In this document: positions 45,373-54,968 of the stretch, in pieces | Layout of the letters: each line of letters opens with the position of its first letter | How positions within the stretch are numbered: the first letter of the stretch is position 1 | Source: Demequina sp. NBRC 110052 | GTDB taxonomy: Bacteria; Actinomycetota; Actinomycetes; Actinomycetales; Demequinaceae | DNA length: 64,000 nucleotides | Reading direction: 5' to 3' | Assembly: GCF_002090075.1 (NCBI RefSeq) | Contig: NZ_BBRI01000003.1 | Location: forward strand, 248,001-312,000 | Notes under the pieces: model-generated | Told to the model about the DNA's origin: nothing | Seen by the model: the letters and a program-made list of their open reading frames with translations, nothing else | Databases searched by the model: none | Made by a program: the position numbers and the translations under genes

Positions 45373-46733
45373 GCCGTCATCCTCTCTTGTGAATCACTCA
45401 AAACGAAATCGGCGGCGACGATCGCGGCGATCCCGCTCAAGCCTGCGGCGGACCCCACGAGCGTGAGGCCAGGCGCGGGCCGCGCGTCGACGTCCCTCAA
45501 CGGCGACGAGTCCGGCCATGACACCACCGCGATGTCCCGCAGCTGCGGCGGCCCGAGAGGCACGCCGAGCAGCGCCGAGGCATCCGCGAGCGCGGCACCT
45601 GCGAGCGAACCGGGCGCCTCCGCGGGAGCGCCCTCGTCGAGCCCCGCGCACGCACTCGCGTCATACGACAGCCGCACCACGTGACGCCCGCCGGTGCGCG
45701 CGGCGAGCCACGGCCACTTCGCGGTGGCGTGGGTGAGAGCCTTGGCACGCGCGAGTCCTGGCAGTGCAAGCACGCCGTTGCCGCGCGGCGCGGCGTCGAG
45801 CATGGGCGCGTCGAGCACGAGGGTCACGAGCACGGCCCGACCCGTCGACGCACCCGTGGGCGCGAACGCGGGCGCGATGCGCGCGGCAGCGGCCGGCGGC
45901 ACCGCGATGACGACCTCGTCCACGCGGATGGGTGCGGCATCCACGCCAGTCTCGACCTCCCACACGCCCGACGCGGCGCGCACCTCGGTCACGCGCACCC
46001 CGGTGCGCACGGCCACGCCGAGCCGGCGCGCGTCGTCGCCGAGCGCCTCGGCGAGCGTGGCCACTCCTCCCTCGAGGCCGAGCACGGCCGCGCCCGCAGG
46101 GGCGGCGGCGCGGCGCGCGGCGGCCAGGGCGAGCAGCCCTCCCCTCGCAACGAGGTCCGATGCGACATCCGGCCCGAGCACGGAGAACGGGAGCGCGTCG
46201 AGCGGCTTCGAATAGATGCCCCTCACCACGGGACCGACGAGGCGCGCGGTCGCGCGCCTCCCGAGCCGGCGCCGAAACACGCCGGCGGCCGTCGCGTCGG
46301 GCGCGACCACGCGGACGGGCAGCCAGCGGTCCATCGCCAGGCGCAGCGAGCCGAGGCGCCCGATCGCGGCCACGACGTCGGGCGCGAAGGGATCCGTGGG
46401 CACGCCCATCCAGCCCGACGCAGGGAGCGCGTGCGCGACGCCGCGCCCCACGACCCAGGCCGGCGTCGGCGAGGGCTCGGCCACCGCGTCGGACAGGCCC
46501 AGCTCGGCGAGCAGTCTCTCGACGGAGCCGCCCCGTGTGGCGAAGGACTCCGCGCCCGCGTCCAGCTCCAGTCCGTCGACCTCGATCCTCGACACCCTGC
46601 CTCCGAGCGACTCGGTGGCCTCGAGGATCGTCACCACGTCACCGCGAGCCGCGCGACGGCGTGCGGCGAGCAGGCCGGCGACCCCACCGCCGACGACCGC
46701 GACGGTCCGGCGCTGTGGAAGCGGGTCAGCCAT
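45369..46733 (-). CDS. hemY: coproporphyrinogen III oxidase (HemY/CgoX)
   Basis: FAD-dependent, oxygen-using oxidase of 454 residues that produces coproporphyrin III in monoderm bacteria; older annotation calls it protoporphyrinogen oxidase. The dinucleotide motif VAVVGGGVAGLLAARRRAAR (11-30) and the C-terminal GLTLVGSAAGLSGIA FAD contact are visible. Very Ala-rich. It overlaps hemE by 8 nt and hemQ by 4 nt. Confidence 0.92.
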   Translation of the reverse strand: MADPLPQRRTVAVVGGGVAGLLAARRRAARGDVVTILEATESLGGRVSRIEVDGLELDAGAESFATRGGSVERLLAELGLSDAVAEPSPTPAWVVGRGVAHALPASGWMGVPTDPFAPDVVAAIGRLGSLRLAMDRWLPVRVVAPDATAAGVFRRRLGRRATARLVGPVVRGIYSKPLDALPFSVLGPDVASDLVARGGLLALAAARRAAAPAGAAVLGLEGGVATLAEALGDDARRLGVAVRTGVRVTEVRAASGVWEVETGVDAAPIRVDEVVIAVPPAAAARIAPAFAPTGASTGRAVLVTLVLDAPMLDAAPRGNGVLALPGLARAKALTHATAKWPWLAARTGGRHVVRLSYDASACAGLDEGAPAEAPGSLAGAALADASALLGVPLGPPQLRDIAVVSWPDSSPLRDVDARPAPGLTLVGSAAGLSGIAAIVAADFVLSDSQERMTA

Positions 46734-47814
46734 GCGTGTGCACGTACTCGACGACGCGCGCCACCACCTCGGGGTCAGCGTGGGGAGGCATGCCGTGTCC
46801 CAGGTTCACCACGTGCCCCGCTGCGATGCCGCCTCGCGTGATCACGTCCTGCACGTGCGACTCGAGCACCTCCCACGGGGCGCCGAGCAGGGCCGGGTTG
46901 ATGTTGCCCTGCAGGGGAACGTCGGGCAGGACCGCAGCCGCCTCGTCGAGCGGGGTGCGGTAGTCCACCCCCACGGCCGTCGCGCCGGCCTGCGCGAGCG
47001 AGGTCAGCAGGTGGCTCGCGGCGGTGGCGAAGTGGATGCGCGGCACCGGCAGGTCCTCGACAGCGCCGAGCGCCTGCGCCGATCCCCACGCGCAGTGCTC
47101 CTGGTAGTCGCGGTCGGACAGCGCCCCCGCCCACGAATCGAACAGCTGCACTGCGGAGGCGCCCGCCATCACCTGGGCCCGCAGGAACCGGCCCGCGAGC
47201 GCGGAGACCCACGCGACGAGGCCCTGCCACGCGTCGGGGTCGGCGTACATGAGCTCGCGCGCCGCGAGGTGATCGCGCGACGGTCGCCCCTCGACCATGT
47301 AGGCCGCGAGGGTGAAGGGGGCGCCTGCGAAGCCGATCAGGGGCGTCGATCCCAGCTCGGTCGCCGCGAGCCTCACGCCCTGGCGCACGGACTCGAGACC
47401 CGCGTCGAGCGTGCCGCCGTCCCCGTCTGCGCCGAGCTCGGGGAGAGCCTCCACGTCGGCGAGCGAGCGGATCGGCTTGGCGAACACCGGGCCCACGCCC
47501 GGCGCGATGTCCACATCCACGCCGGCGGCCTTGAGCGGCACCACGATGTCCGAGTAGAAGATTCCGGCGTCGACGCCGTAGCGGCGCACGGGCTGCACCG
47601 TGATCTCGGCGGCGAGCTCGGGTGTGAAGCAGGCCTCGAGCATCGTCGTGCCGACGCGCGCGGCACGGTACTCGGGCAGCGAACGGCCCGCCTGGCGCAT
47701 GAACCACACCGGCCGATGCGCACTGTCGCGGCCCGTGAGCGCGGCGAGGAGGGGCGCGTCCGCCGTCGCGCCGGTGACGAGCGGGTGATCGGCGGGAAGC
47801 AGGTGCGCACTCAT
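46726..47814 (-). CDS. hemE: uroporphyrinogen III decarboxylase
   Basis: 362 residues. The signature PVWFMRQAGRSLPEY (about 35-49) carries the substrate-binding Arg residues, and FYSDIVVPLKAAGVDVD with its Asp, GFAGAPFTLAAYMVEG and NLGHGMPPHADP complete the family pattern. It converts uroporphyrinogen III to coproporphyrinogen III, the input for HemY. The ATG at 47812-47814 has CAGAAT (47823-47828) 8 nt upstream; a very long in-frame extension lies antisense to hemA and is not real. First gene of the operon. Confidence 0.95.
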   Translation of the reverse strand: MSAHLLPADHPLVTGATADAPLLAALTGRDSAHRPVWFMRQAGRSLPEYRAARVGTTMLEACFTPELAAEITVQPVRRYGVDAGIFYSDIVVPLKAAGVDVDIAPGVGPVFAKPIRSLADVEALPELGADGDGGTLDAGLESVRQGVRLAATELGSTPLIGFAGAPFTLAAYMVEGRPSRDHLAARELMYADPDAWQGLVAWVSALAGRFLRAQVMAGASAVQLFDSWAGALSDRDYQEHCAWGSAQALGAVEDLPVPRIHFATAASHLLTSLAQAGATAVGVDYRTPLDEAAAVLPDVPLQGNINPALLGAPWEVLESHVQDVITRGGIAAGHVVNLGHGMPPHADPEVVARVVEYVHTHG

Positions 47815-47822
47815 AGTGTCCG

Positions 47823-47853
47823 ATTCTGCCCCCTTCTGGGCGCGTGTCAGAAT
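47823..47853. promoter_or_regulatory. divergent hemE/hemA promoters
   Basis: CAGAAT hexamers face opposite ways: 47823-47828 (minus, for hemE) and 47848-47853 (plus, for hemA). They form an inverted pair 19 nt apart within a 48-nt spacer, so the two transcription complexes would compete or be co-regulated. Confidence 0.45.
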
Positions 47854-47862
47854 GGACGGACC

Positions 47863-49197
47863 ATGTTGATGTCCCTCGTCGCCTCGCACCGCACGCGCGA
47901 GCTCGCGATCCTGGAGCAGCTGAGCCTCGGCGCAGACTCGCTCGGATCGGCGGCCGTGGGCGAGGACTCCCCCATCTTGGGCGCCGTCGTCCTGCCCACG
48001 TGCAATCGCTTCGAGATCTACCTGGACACCGACGACCCCGAGGCGGCTCGCTCGCACGTGGTCGCCCGCCTCGCCCAGACCTCGGGTCTGCCCCAGTCCG
48101 CGGTCGCCGACGCGCTCGTCACCTACGAGGGCGACGACGCCGTCCAGCACCTCATGTCCGTCGCCTCGGGCCTCGAGTCGATGGTCGTGGGCGAGCGCGA
48201 GATCTCGGGACAGGTCCGACGCGCGCACCTGGATGCGCAGCAGCGTCACCACATCTCGGCGCGGCTCGACCGCCTCTTCCAGTCGGCCCTGCGCACGTCG
48301 CGCGTCGTCGCCTCGACCACGGGCGTGGGCGCCTCGGGCCGGTCCGTCGTCTCCGTCGCCCTGGACATCGCCGACGAGTCGGTCGCCTGGGCTGGAGCCC
48401 GCACGCTGATCGTCGGCACCGGCGCACTCGCGGAGAGCGGCGTCGCCACGTTGCGCTCGCGCGGCGCGATCGTCGCGGGCGTGCATTCGCCCTCGGGGCG
48501 GGGCGCGCAGTTCGGGGCGCGCCACCGCATCCCGGTCGTGGAGGCTGGTGAGCTGGAACGGGCCGTGGGCGCCGCAGATGTCATCTATGCGTGCTCGGGC
48601 GGCGAGCAGATCGTGCTCACCACGGCACTCGTCGCGGGTGCGCGCACCGGTGCCGAGCATCCCCTCACCGTCGTCGACCTCGCCCTGCATCGCGATGTCG
48701 CTCCCGGCGTGGAGGAACTGAGCGGCGTGCGCGTCATCAACCTGGAGGACGTGGGCCGGCGCGCGCCAGGCGAGTCGGTGGAGTCGCTCGAGGCGGCTCG
48801 CGCGATCGTCGCTCACGCAGTCGCGCGCCTGGGCGACGGTGAGTCCGAGCGGACGCTCGACCCGGCCATCGTCGCGCTGCGCGAGCACGTCTTCGGGCTG
48901 CTCGAGCGCGAGCTCGCGAGGGTGCAGCCCTCGGCCGACGCCGATGCGGCCGCGCAGGCAGCGGCGCAGCAGACGGAACAGGCGCTGCGACGCTTCGCGA
49001 AGACGCTGCTGCACACCCCCACGATCCGGGCGCGCGAGCATGCCCGGGCTGGCGAGGCCGACCGCTACCTGGGCGCGATCCGCGCGCTGTACGGGATCGA
49101 CGTGGACGTGCCTGTGGACGCGTGTCCTGCCCCGACGTTCGACTACGACGAGCCGGGACCCGCCGTCGACGGCTCGCACGCGCACCCCGCGGGTTAG
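47863..49197 (+). CDS. hemA: glutamyl-tRNA reductase
   Basis: First committed enzyme of C5 heme synthesis: reduces Glu-tRNA to glutamate-1-semialdehyde with NADPH. 444 residues with the nucleophile Cys47 (LPTCNRFEIY), GLESMVVGEREISGQVR, and a Rossmann-type NADPH site (IVGTGALAESGVATL). A helical dimerisation tail follows. The ATG at 47863 is followed by a second in-frame ATG at 47869. The gene ends in its own terminator, and the usual partners hemC/hemD/hemB/hemL do not follow. Confidence 0.94.
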   Translation: MLMSLVASHRTRELAILEQLSLGADSLGSAAVGEDSPILGAVVLPTCNRFEIYLDTDDPEAARSHVVARLAQTSGLPQSAVADALVTYEGDDAVQHLMSVASGLESMVVGEREISGQVRRAHLDAQQRHHISARLDRLFQSALRTSRVVASTTGVGASGRSVVSVALDIADESVAWAGARTLIVGTGALAESGVATLRSRGAIVAGVHSPSGRGAQFGARHRIPVVEAGELERAVGAADVIYACSGGEQIVLTTALVAGARTGAEHPLTVVDLALHRDVAPGVEELSGVRVINLEDVGRRAPGESVESLEAARAIVAHAVARLGDGESERTLDPAIVALREHVFGLLERELARVQPSADADAAAQAAAQQTEQALRRFAKTLLHTPTIRAREHARAGEADRYLGAIRALYGIDVDVPVDACPAPTFDYDEPGPAVDGSHAHPAG

Positions 49198-49203
49198 CAG
49201 GAG

Positions 49204-49230
49204 CGGCGCCGTTCAGGGCGCCGGCATTTT
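49204..49230 (+). terminator. rho-independent terminator of hemA
   Basis: CGGCGCC (49204-49210) pairs with GGCGCCG (49217-49223) over GTTCAG, followed by GCATTTT. A 7-bp GC stem with a short T run, 7 nt after the stop. Confidence 0.75.
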
Positions 49231-49243
49231 GCAAACGCTCTCG

Positions 49244-49285
49244 TTGCGTTAATGCCTTCGGATGGGCTAGGTTAGGCAGGCCTCA
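49244..49285 (+). promoter_or_regulatory. iron-box promoter of the siderophore importer
   Basis: TTGCGT (-35, 49244-49249), 18 nt, TAGGTT (-10, 49268-49273). The 19 bases 49267-49285 match the DtxR/IdeR iron box TTAGGTTAGGCTAACCTAA at 14 positions, with the left half nearly perfect, and cover the -10. Repression by iron-loaded DtxR/IdeR is expected; that regulator is not in this window. Confidence 0.8.
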
Positions 49286-49327
49286 CCGCGCGCGCCGCGC
49301 GCAGTCCAGCGCCCCCGAAGGAGCCTC

Positions 49328-50323
49328 ATGCGCACGCGTGCCCTGATCGCGATCGCCGCCGCGATCGTGCTCGTCGCCGCGGTCGCGCTGTCGCTCGCCA
49401 TCGGCTCGCGCGCGATCGACCTCGGCACCGTGTGGCAGGCTCTGACGAACCTCGACCCCGAGGACCCTGAGCAGCTCATCGTCGCCGACCTGCGAGTCTC
49501 GCGCACCCTGGTCGGCGTGGTCGCCGGCTCCGCGCTGGGCGTCGCGGGAGCGCTCATGCAGTCCCTCACGCGCAACCCGTTCGCCGATCCGGGACTGCTC
49601 GGCATCAACGCCGGAGCCTCTCTCGCCGTCGTGATCGCCCTGTCCACGGGCATCGCCACCACGTTCGGGACGCAGGTGTGGGTCGCGTTCCTCGGCGCAG
49701 GCATCGCCGCCGTCATCGTGTACTCGATCGGAGCCCTCGGAGCCGCCGCGGGCGCACCGGTGCGGCTCGCCCTCGCCGGCGTCGCCTTCACGGCACTCGT
49801 CACCTCGATCACGAACGCGGTGCTGCTGCTCAACGACGAGACTCTCGACCAGTTCCGCCTGTGGGTCGCCGGCTCGCTCACGGGACGCCAGAACTACGAC
49901 CTCACTGCCCTCGGCTTCATCGTCGGCATGGCAGTCCTCGTGGGGCTGCTGGCCTCGCGCCAGCTGCAGGCCATCGCGCTCGGCGAGGACGCCGCCCGCG
50001 CGCTCGGCGTCCGCATCGGCGGGACGCGCGCGCTCATCATCGTGGTCGTGACGCTGCTCGCGGGCGCTGCGACGGCCGCCGCAGGCCCCATCGTCTTCGT
50101 CGGCCTCGCGGTTCCCCATCTCGCGCGCGCGCTCGTCGGCGCCTCGCTGCCGTGGCTGATCGTCGTCAGCGCCTTCGGCGGCGCCGCGCTGGTGCTCGTG
50201 TGCGACGTCATCGGCCGTGTGATCGCGTACCCGTCCGAGATCGGCGTCGGCATCACGACTGCTTTCCTCGGAGGCATCATCTTCGCGCTCATGGCCCGGC
50301 GCATGAAGGTGGTGGAGCTGTGA
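49328..50323 (+). CDS. iron-siderophore ABC transporter permease 1 (FecCD family)
   Basis: 331 residues, about nine to ten helices, with the FecCD signatures [40 protein letters not shown] and the coupling region [19 protein letters not shown] precedes the ATG. First gene of the iron-regulated operon; it pairs with the next permease to form the import channel. It overlaps permease 2 as GTGA. Confidence 0.94.
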   Translation: MRTRALIAIAAAIVLVAAVALSLAIGSRAIDLGTVWQALTNLDPEDPEQLIVADLRVSRTLVGVVAGSALGVAGALMQSLTRNPFADPGLLGINAGASLAVVIALSTGIATTFGTQVWVAFLGAGIAAVIVYSIGALGAAAGAPVRLALAGVAFTALVTSITNAVLLLNDETLDQFRLWVAGSLTGRQNYDLTALGFIVGMAVLVGLLASRQLQAIALGEDAARALGVRIGGTRALIIVVVTLLAGAATAAAGPIVFVGLAVPHLARALVGASLPWLIVVSAFGGAALVLVCDVIGRVIAYPSEIGVGITTAFLGGIIFALMARRMKVVEL

Positions 50324-51351
50324 GGATCCTCCGCCTCGGGCCGCTGGGCATCACGACCCACCGCCGCACCTTCGCCGTCGGCCTCGCGCTGCTCGCACTC
50401 GTGCTGGGCCTGTTCGTGCTCGCGCTCATGATCGGTCGCGCCGACATCACCGTGCTCGACGCGCTCAAAGCCGCCGTCGGCATCCCCGTCGGGTCGCCCA
50501 CCGACTTCATCGTCGGCCAGGTGCGGGCGCCTCGCGCGCTGACCGCGATCCTCGTCGGCGCGATGCTCGGCCTCGCGGGCGCGATCATGCAGTCGCTCAC
50601 CCGCAACCCTCTCGCGTCACCAGACTTCATCGGCATCTCCGCAGGGGCCGGCACGGGCGCGGTACTCACCATCTGGCTCGTCAGCGCGAGCTCGCTGTGG
50701 GTCATCGCAGGCGGCGCCATCGCCGGCGCCCTGATTGTGTCAGGTCTGATCCTGCTGCTGTCGTGGCGCCGCGGCATCGTGCCGCTGCGACTCATCCTCG
50801 CGGGAATCGGCATGGGTTTCGTGGCGCAGTCCACGACCCAGTACCTGCTCACGCGCATGGATGTGCACGACGCGGGCAACGCCCTGGGATGGCTCGTCGG
50901 CTCAGTCACCGGACGCACGTGGACCCACGTGACCGTCGCGGTCGTCGTGCTGGCAGCGCTCGCCCCGATCGTGCTGTGGCACGCCCGCGCCCTGCGCACG
51001 CTCGAGATGGGCGACGACACGGCCACAGCGCTCGGCATTCACGTGGCACGCTCGCGAGCCGTGCTCGCGGTGTGCTCCGTACTGCTCGCCGCCGCCGCAG
51101 TCGCCGTCACCGGACCCATCGGCTTCATTGCCCTCGTCGCCCCCGCGCTCGCGCTGCGCGTCACCCGCAGCGCCGGCGTGACGCTCATCCCGTCCGCGCT
51201 CATGGGCGCGGCCCTGCTGCTCGCCGCAGATCAGCTCGCGCAGCAGATGCCCGCCACGCTCCAGCTTCCCGTCGGCATCTTCACCGCCGCCGTCGGCGCG
51301 CCCTACCTGCTGTGGTTGGTGTGGCGCGCCTCCCGAGGAGGACCGTCATGA
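50320..51351 (+). CDS. iron-siderophore ABC transporter permease 2 (FecCD family)
   Basis: 343 residues; [40 protein letters not shown] and [20 protein letters not shown] are the equivalent signatures to permease 1. The GTG start overlaps the previous stop, and the stop overlaps the ATPase start (ATGA). Longer upstream starts in this frame lie antiparallel to no support and are ignored. Confidence 0.94.
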   Translation: MRILRLGPLGITTHRRTFAVGLALLALVLGLFVLALMIGRADITVLDALKAAVGIPVGSPTDFIVGQVRAPRALTAILVGAMLGLAGAIMQSLTRNPLASPDFIGISAGAGTGAVLTIWLVSASSLWVIAGGAIAGALIVSGLILLLSWRRGIVPLRLILAGIGMGFVAQSTTQYLLTRMDVHDAGNALGWLVGSVTGRTWTHVTVAVVVLAALAPIVLWHARALRTLEMGDDTATALGIHVARSRAVLAVCSVLLAAAAVAVTGPIGFIALVAPALALRVTRSAGVTLIPSALMGAALLLAADQLAQQMPATLQLPVGIFTAAVGAPYLLWLVWRASRGGPS

Positions 51352-52175
51352 CCAGGCTCGTCACCCAGCACGCCGTCGTCGGCTACGGCGGAGCACCGAT
51401 CGTCAAGGGAGTCGACGTCGACATCCCCGACGGCGCGATCACCGCGATCGTCGGCCCCAACGGCTGCGGCAAGTCCACGCTGCTGCGCGCGCTCGCGCGC
51501 CTCCTGTCCCCCAGCGAGGGTTCCGTGCTGCTCGACGGCGAGGACATCCAGCGCATCCCCACACGCGAGGTCGCCCGCCGCGTCGGCCTGCTCCCGCAGT
51601 CACCCATCGCCCCCGCAGGGATCACCGTGCGCGAGCTCGTGGCCCGCGGTCGCACGCCGCACCAGAAGGTGCTGCGCCCGTGGAGCGCCGAGGACGAGAC
51701 GTCGGTCATGTCCGCACTGCACTCGACCGGACTGACCGCGATCGCGGACGAGGCCGTCGACGAGCTCTCCGGGGGCCAGCGCCAGCGCGCGTGGATCGCC
51801 ATGGCGCTCGCGCAGGACACCCCGATCATGCTGCTCGACGAGCCCACCACCTTCCTCGACATCGCGCACCAGTACGAGGTGCTGGACCTGCTGCACCGCC
51901 TGCACCACCGCCAAGGCCGCACGATCGTGATGGTGGTGCACGACCTGCACCAGGCCGCGCGTTACGCCTCCCACGTGATCGCCATGTCGGGCGGCGAAGT
52001 CGCAGCCAGCGGCGCGCCCTCCGAGGTACTCACGGAGCAGCTCGTCGGCGACGTGTTCGGGCTCGACGTACGCGTGCTGCCCGATCCCGTCACCGGCACC
52101 CCCGTCATCGTCCCCGCGCACGCCCCCGGCGGCCACGACCCCCAGCCCGGCCCCAGCGTCGGGCCTGGCGACTGA
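51348..52175 (+). CDS. iron-siderophore ABC transporter ATPase
   Basis: 275 residues with Walker [10 protein letters not shown] (36-44), Q-loop, signature [10 protein letters not shown], Walker [12 protein letters not shown] and switch [10 protein letters not shown], all typical of the FepC/FecE group. A Gly/Pro-rich tail ends the protein; its last codons contain a copy of the recurrent 9-mer (as GCGTCGGGC, 52156-52164). GAGGAGG lies inside the upstream gene ahead of the ATG. Confidence 0.95.
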   Translation: MTRLVTQHAVVGYGGAPIVKGVDVDIPDGAITAIVGPNGCGKSTLLRALARLLSPSEGSVLLDGEDIQRIPTREVARRVGLLPQSPIAPAGITVRELVARGRTPHQKVLRPWSAEDETSVMSALHSTGLTAIADEAVDELSGGQRQRAWIAMALAQDTPIMLLDEPTTFLDIAHQYEVLDLLHRLHHRQGRTIVMVVHDLHQAARYASHVIAMSGGEVAASGAPSEVLTEQLVGDVFGLDVRVLPDPVTGTPVIVPAHAPGGHDPQPGPSVGPGD

Positions 52176-52216
52176 ACGTCACCTCACCCTCAGCCACACC
52201 CCACGAAAGGAAAGCC

Positions 52217-53314
52217 ATGCACACCACCACTCGCCGCTTCAGCGCGGCAGCGATCGCGGCAGCGGCCGCGATCGTCCTGGCAGCATGCTCCACCTCGGAG
52301 CCCGAGTCGTCCCCCACCGCCACCGAAACGTCGCCCGAGGAGACTGCGTCGGCGGCCTTCCCCGTGACTCTCGACACCGTCATGGGCGAGGTCACCATCG
52401 ACTCCGAGCCCACGCGCGTCGTCACCCTCGGCTCGCACGAGCACGAGTACCTGTACGCGCTGGGCGTCGCGCCGGTCGCCGTGCCCGTGAGCTGGCAGGG
52501 CTACGACAACGGCACCGGCCCCTGGGCCGACGCCGACCGCATCGCCGCCGGCGCCGAGCCCGAGCTCTTCGAGCCGGGCTCCACCGTGTACGACGCCGAG
52601 CTCATCGCAAGCTTCGAGCCCGACCTCATCGTCGCAACGTACCCGAACCACACCATGACGCAGGAGGAGTACGACCTGCTCTCCGCCATCGCACCCGTGG
52701 TGACCCGCCCCGCGACCGACTCGGACGGCAACGAGACCCACGAGTGGGGCGTCAGCCTCGCCGACGAGCTCACGCTGCTCGCGCAGGCCACCGGCACCTC
52801 CGAGGTGGCCGAAGAGGTCCTCGCGGAGATCGACGCCGCCTTCGCCGCGGTGCGCGACGCGCACCCCGAGTGGGACGGCCTCACCTCGCAGGTGGGCGGA
52901 TACTACGAGGGTCAGGCCTTCGTCTACGCCGCGGGTGACACCCGCAACCAGTTCCTCGCGAACGTCGGCCTGGACGTGGCCTCGATCGAGGGCACCGAGG
53001 CCGCGTGGATGCAGATCAGCGCCGAACAGCTCGACACCGTGCTGGGCGACCTGGACTCGATCGTGTGGCAGGTGGCCACCACCCCCGAGGCTCGCGACGC
53101 GCTCGTGGGGCTGCCGCTGTTCGACTCGCTGAACACCACCCAGGTGGGCGGCAACCTGTGGCTCACCGACCCGATCCTCGAGGGCGCCTTCTTCGCCAAC
53201 TCGCCCTCGTCGATCCTGTACTCGATCGACGCGTTCGTGCCGATGCTCGAGCAGATCCTGGACGGCGACCCCGCCACGGAGCTCGAGGAGTTCACGGCCT
53301 CCGACGCCGCGTAA
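52217..53314 (+). CDS. iron-siderophore substrate-binding lipoprotein
   Basis: 365 residues. Lipobox IVLAAC with the acylated Cys at 24, a Ser/Thr/Glu linker, then the two-lobed periplasmic-binding fold of FhuD/FepB proteins (RVVTLGSHEHEYLYALGVAP, IASFEPDLIVATYPNHT, LGDLDSIVWQVATTPEARDA). AAAGGA precedes the ATG. It captures the ferric siderophore outside the membrane. No siderophore biosynthesis gene is present, so use of foreign siderophores is possible. Confidence 0.93.
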   Translation: MHTTTRRFSAAAIAAAAAIVLAACSTSEPESSPTATETSPEETASAAFPVTLDTVMGEVTIDSEPTRVVTLGSHEHEYLYALGVAPVAVPVSWQGYDNGTGPWADADRIAAGAEPELFEPGSTVYDAELIASFEPDLIVATYPNHTMTQEEYDLLSAIAPVVTRPATDSDGNETHEWGVSLADELTLLAQATGTSEVAEEVLAEIDAAFAAVRDAHPEWDGLTSQVGGYYEGQAFVYAAGDTRNQFLANVGLDVASIEGTEAAWMQISAEQLDTVLGDLDSIVWQVATTPEARDALVGLPLFDSLNTTQVGGNLWLTDPILEGAFFANSPSSILYSIDAFVPMLEQILDGDPATELEEFTASDAA

Positions 53315-53325
53315 GACGCGCCATA

Positions 53326-53369
53326 AGAGCCCCCGTCGCCCCGCGCTGAGCAGGGGCGGCGGGGGCTCT
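53326..53369. terminator. terminator of the iron importer operon
   Basis: AGAGCCCCCG and CGGGGGCTCT, extended by GTCGCCCC against GGGGCGGC with one bulge, form a long GC-rich hairpin 11 nt after the stop. Confidence 0.8.
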
Positions 53370-53412
53370 CGCCGTGCTGGCACGGTTCGCCGGGCGCGTG
53401 CCCGGCTCGTGG

Positions 53413-54774
53413 CTACAGGTCGAGCCGCTCGAGCATGTCGGTCACCAGCGCCGCCACCGCCGACCGCTCCGAGCGCTCGAGCGTGACGTGCGCGAACAGC
53501 GGGTGGCCCTTGAGCGCCTCGATGACTGCCGCGATGCCGTCGTGGCGACCCACGCGCAGGTTGTCCCGCTGCGCGACGTCATGAGTGAGGACCACGCGCG
53601 AGTCCTGCCCGATGCGGCTCAGCATGGTCAGCAGGACGTTGCGCTCGAGCGACTGCGCCTCGTCCACGATCACGAACGCATCGTGCAGGGAGCGCCCGCG
53701 GATGTGGGTCAAGGGCAGCACCTCGAGCATGCCGCGCGCCATGACCTCCTCGACCACCTCAGAGCTGACCATCGCGCCGAGGGTGTCGAACACCGCCTGA
53801 GCCCACGGGTTCATCTTCTCGCCGGCGTCTCCGGGCAGGTAGCCGAGGTCCTGACCTCCCACCGCGTACAGCGGGCGGAACACCATGATCTTCTTGTGCT
53901 GACGGCGCTCCATGACCGCCTCGAGGCCCGCGCACAGCGCGAGCGCGCTCTTGCCCGTGCCCGCACGGCCGCCCATCGACACGATGCCGACCGAGTCGTC
54001 CAGGAGCAGGTCGATCGCGATGCGCTGCTCGGCGCTTCGTCCGTGGACGCCGAAGACCTCCTGGTCGCCGCGCACGAGCTTGACCGCGCCTTCATCGGTG
54101 ACGCGGCCGAGCGCCGACCCGCGCGGCGAGTGGATCACGAGGCCCGTGTGCACCGGCAGGCTCGCCACGTCCTCGCCGCACAGCGCCGGGTCAGGGGCGT
54201 CCAGGTGCTCGGTCTCGTACAGTGCGCCCATCTGCTCGTCGCTGAGCTGGAGCTCTCGCATGCCGGTCCAGCCGGACTCGACCGCAAGCTCCGCGCGATA
54301 CTCCTCGGCCTCGATGCCCAGCGCCGACGCCTTGACGCGCATCGGCAGGTCCTTCGAGACGACCACCACCGCCTCGCCCTCGGCGCGCAGGTTCGCGGCC
54401 ACAGCCAGAATCCGGGTGTCGTTGTCGCCCAGGCGGAAGCCGCTCGGCAGCACCTCCTGGTCCGTGTGGTTCAGCTCGACGCGCAAGGTGCCCGCCGCGG
54501 AGTTGATCGGCACGGGCTGATCGAGCGTGCCGTGCGCGATGCGCAGCTCGTCGAGCATGCGCAGCGCCGAGCGCGCGAAGTAGCCGAGCTCAGGGTGATG
54601 CCGCTTGGCCTCCAGCTCGGTGATCACCACCACGGGGAGCACGACCGCATGCTCAGCGAAGCGCTTCATGGCCCTCGGATCCGACAGCAGCACCGACGTG
54701 TCCAGCACATAGGTGCGCAGTGTCGTCTCGGCGTAGACGTCGACCTGAGGGGCGGTGCTCGGGGTGGTGGTCAC
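53413..54774 (-). CDS. PhoH2-type PIN-domain ribonuclease/ATPase
   Basis: 453 residues. The N-terminal PIN nuclease domain has Asp25 ([11 protein letters not shown]), Glu53, Asp117/Asp119 and Asp142; a linker of about 100 residues follows; the C-terminal PhoH P-loop domain has Walker A 269-276 (GRAGTGKS) and Walker B FVIVDEAQ. PhoH2 proteins unwind and cut RNA, and in mycobacteria are linked to a small upstream antitoxin-like ORF; none is seen here. The GTG start is preceded by GGGAG. Confidence 0.92.
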   Translation of the reverse strand: MTTTPSTAPQVDVYAETTLRTYVLDTSVLLSDPRAMKRFAEHAVVLPVVVITELEAKRHHPELGYFARSALRMLDELRIAHGTLDQPVPINSAAGTLRVELNHTDQEVLPSGFRLGDNDTRILAVAANLRAEGEAVVVVSKDLPMRVKASALGIEAEEYRAELAVESGWTGMRELQLSDEQMGALYETEHLDAPDPALCGEDVASLPVHTGLVIHSPRGSALGRVTDEGAVKLVRGDQEVFGVHGRSAEQRIAIDLLLDDSVGIVSMGGRAGTGKSALALCAGLEAVMERRQHKKIMVFRPLYAVGGQDLGYLPGDAGEKMNPWAQAVFDTLGAMVSSEVVEEVMARGMLEVLPLTHIRGRSLHDAFVIVDEAQSLERNVLLTMLSRIGQDSRVVLTHDVAQRDNLRVGRHDGIAAVIEALKGHPLFAHVTLERSERSAVAALVTDMLERLDL

Positions 54775-54968
54775 AGGGGCTCCCAGCGTATTTGGCCGCA
54801 GGGCGCCAGCCGCCCTACGGCGGTCGGTCAGGTCGGTGACGGTGTCACACGACGGTGGAGTGCTACCACGCCTTCGAAACTACGCCGCTGTCATACGGCC
54901 CCCGGTCGCCGACACGCCGCTGGACATCTGCCCGTAACCTCCGCGCCGGTCCGACGCGGTGGCGGGCC

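Noticed and set aside
46726-49185. An 819-codon open frame on the minus strand that extends hemE across hemA
   Set aside because: The hemE family begins at 47814; the extra part is antisense to hemA, is Arg/His-rich and resembles no protein. At this GC content long antisense frames are expected.
53413-54774. PhoAT-type toxin-antitoxin pair with phoH2
   Set aside because: No small antitoxin frame was found in the spacer upstream of the GTG start (54775-54968).
54953-54961. Further 9-mer copies at 54953 (GTCCGACGC) and about 56502 (GCCCGACGG)
   Set aside because: Each has one mismatch; left out of the exact list so as not to inflate the count, though they lie in spacers too.
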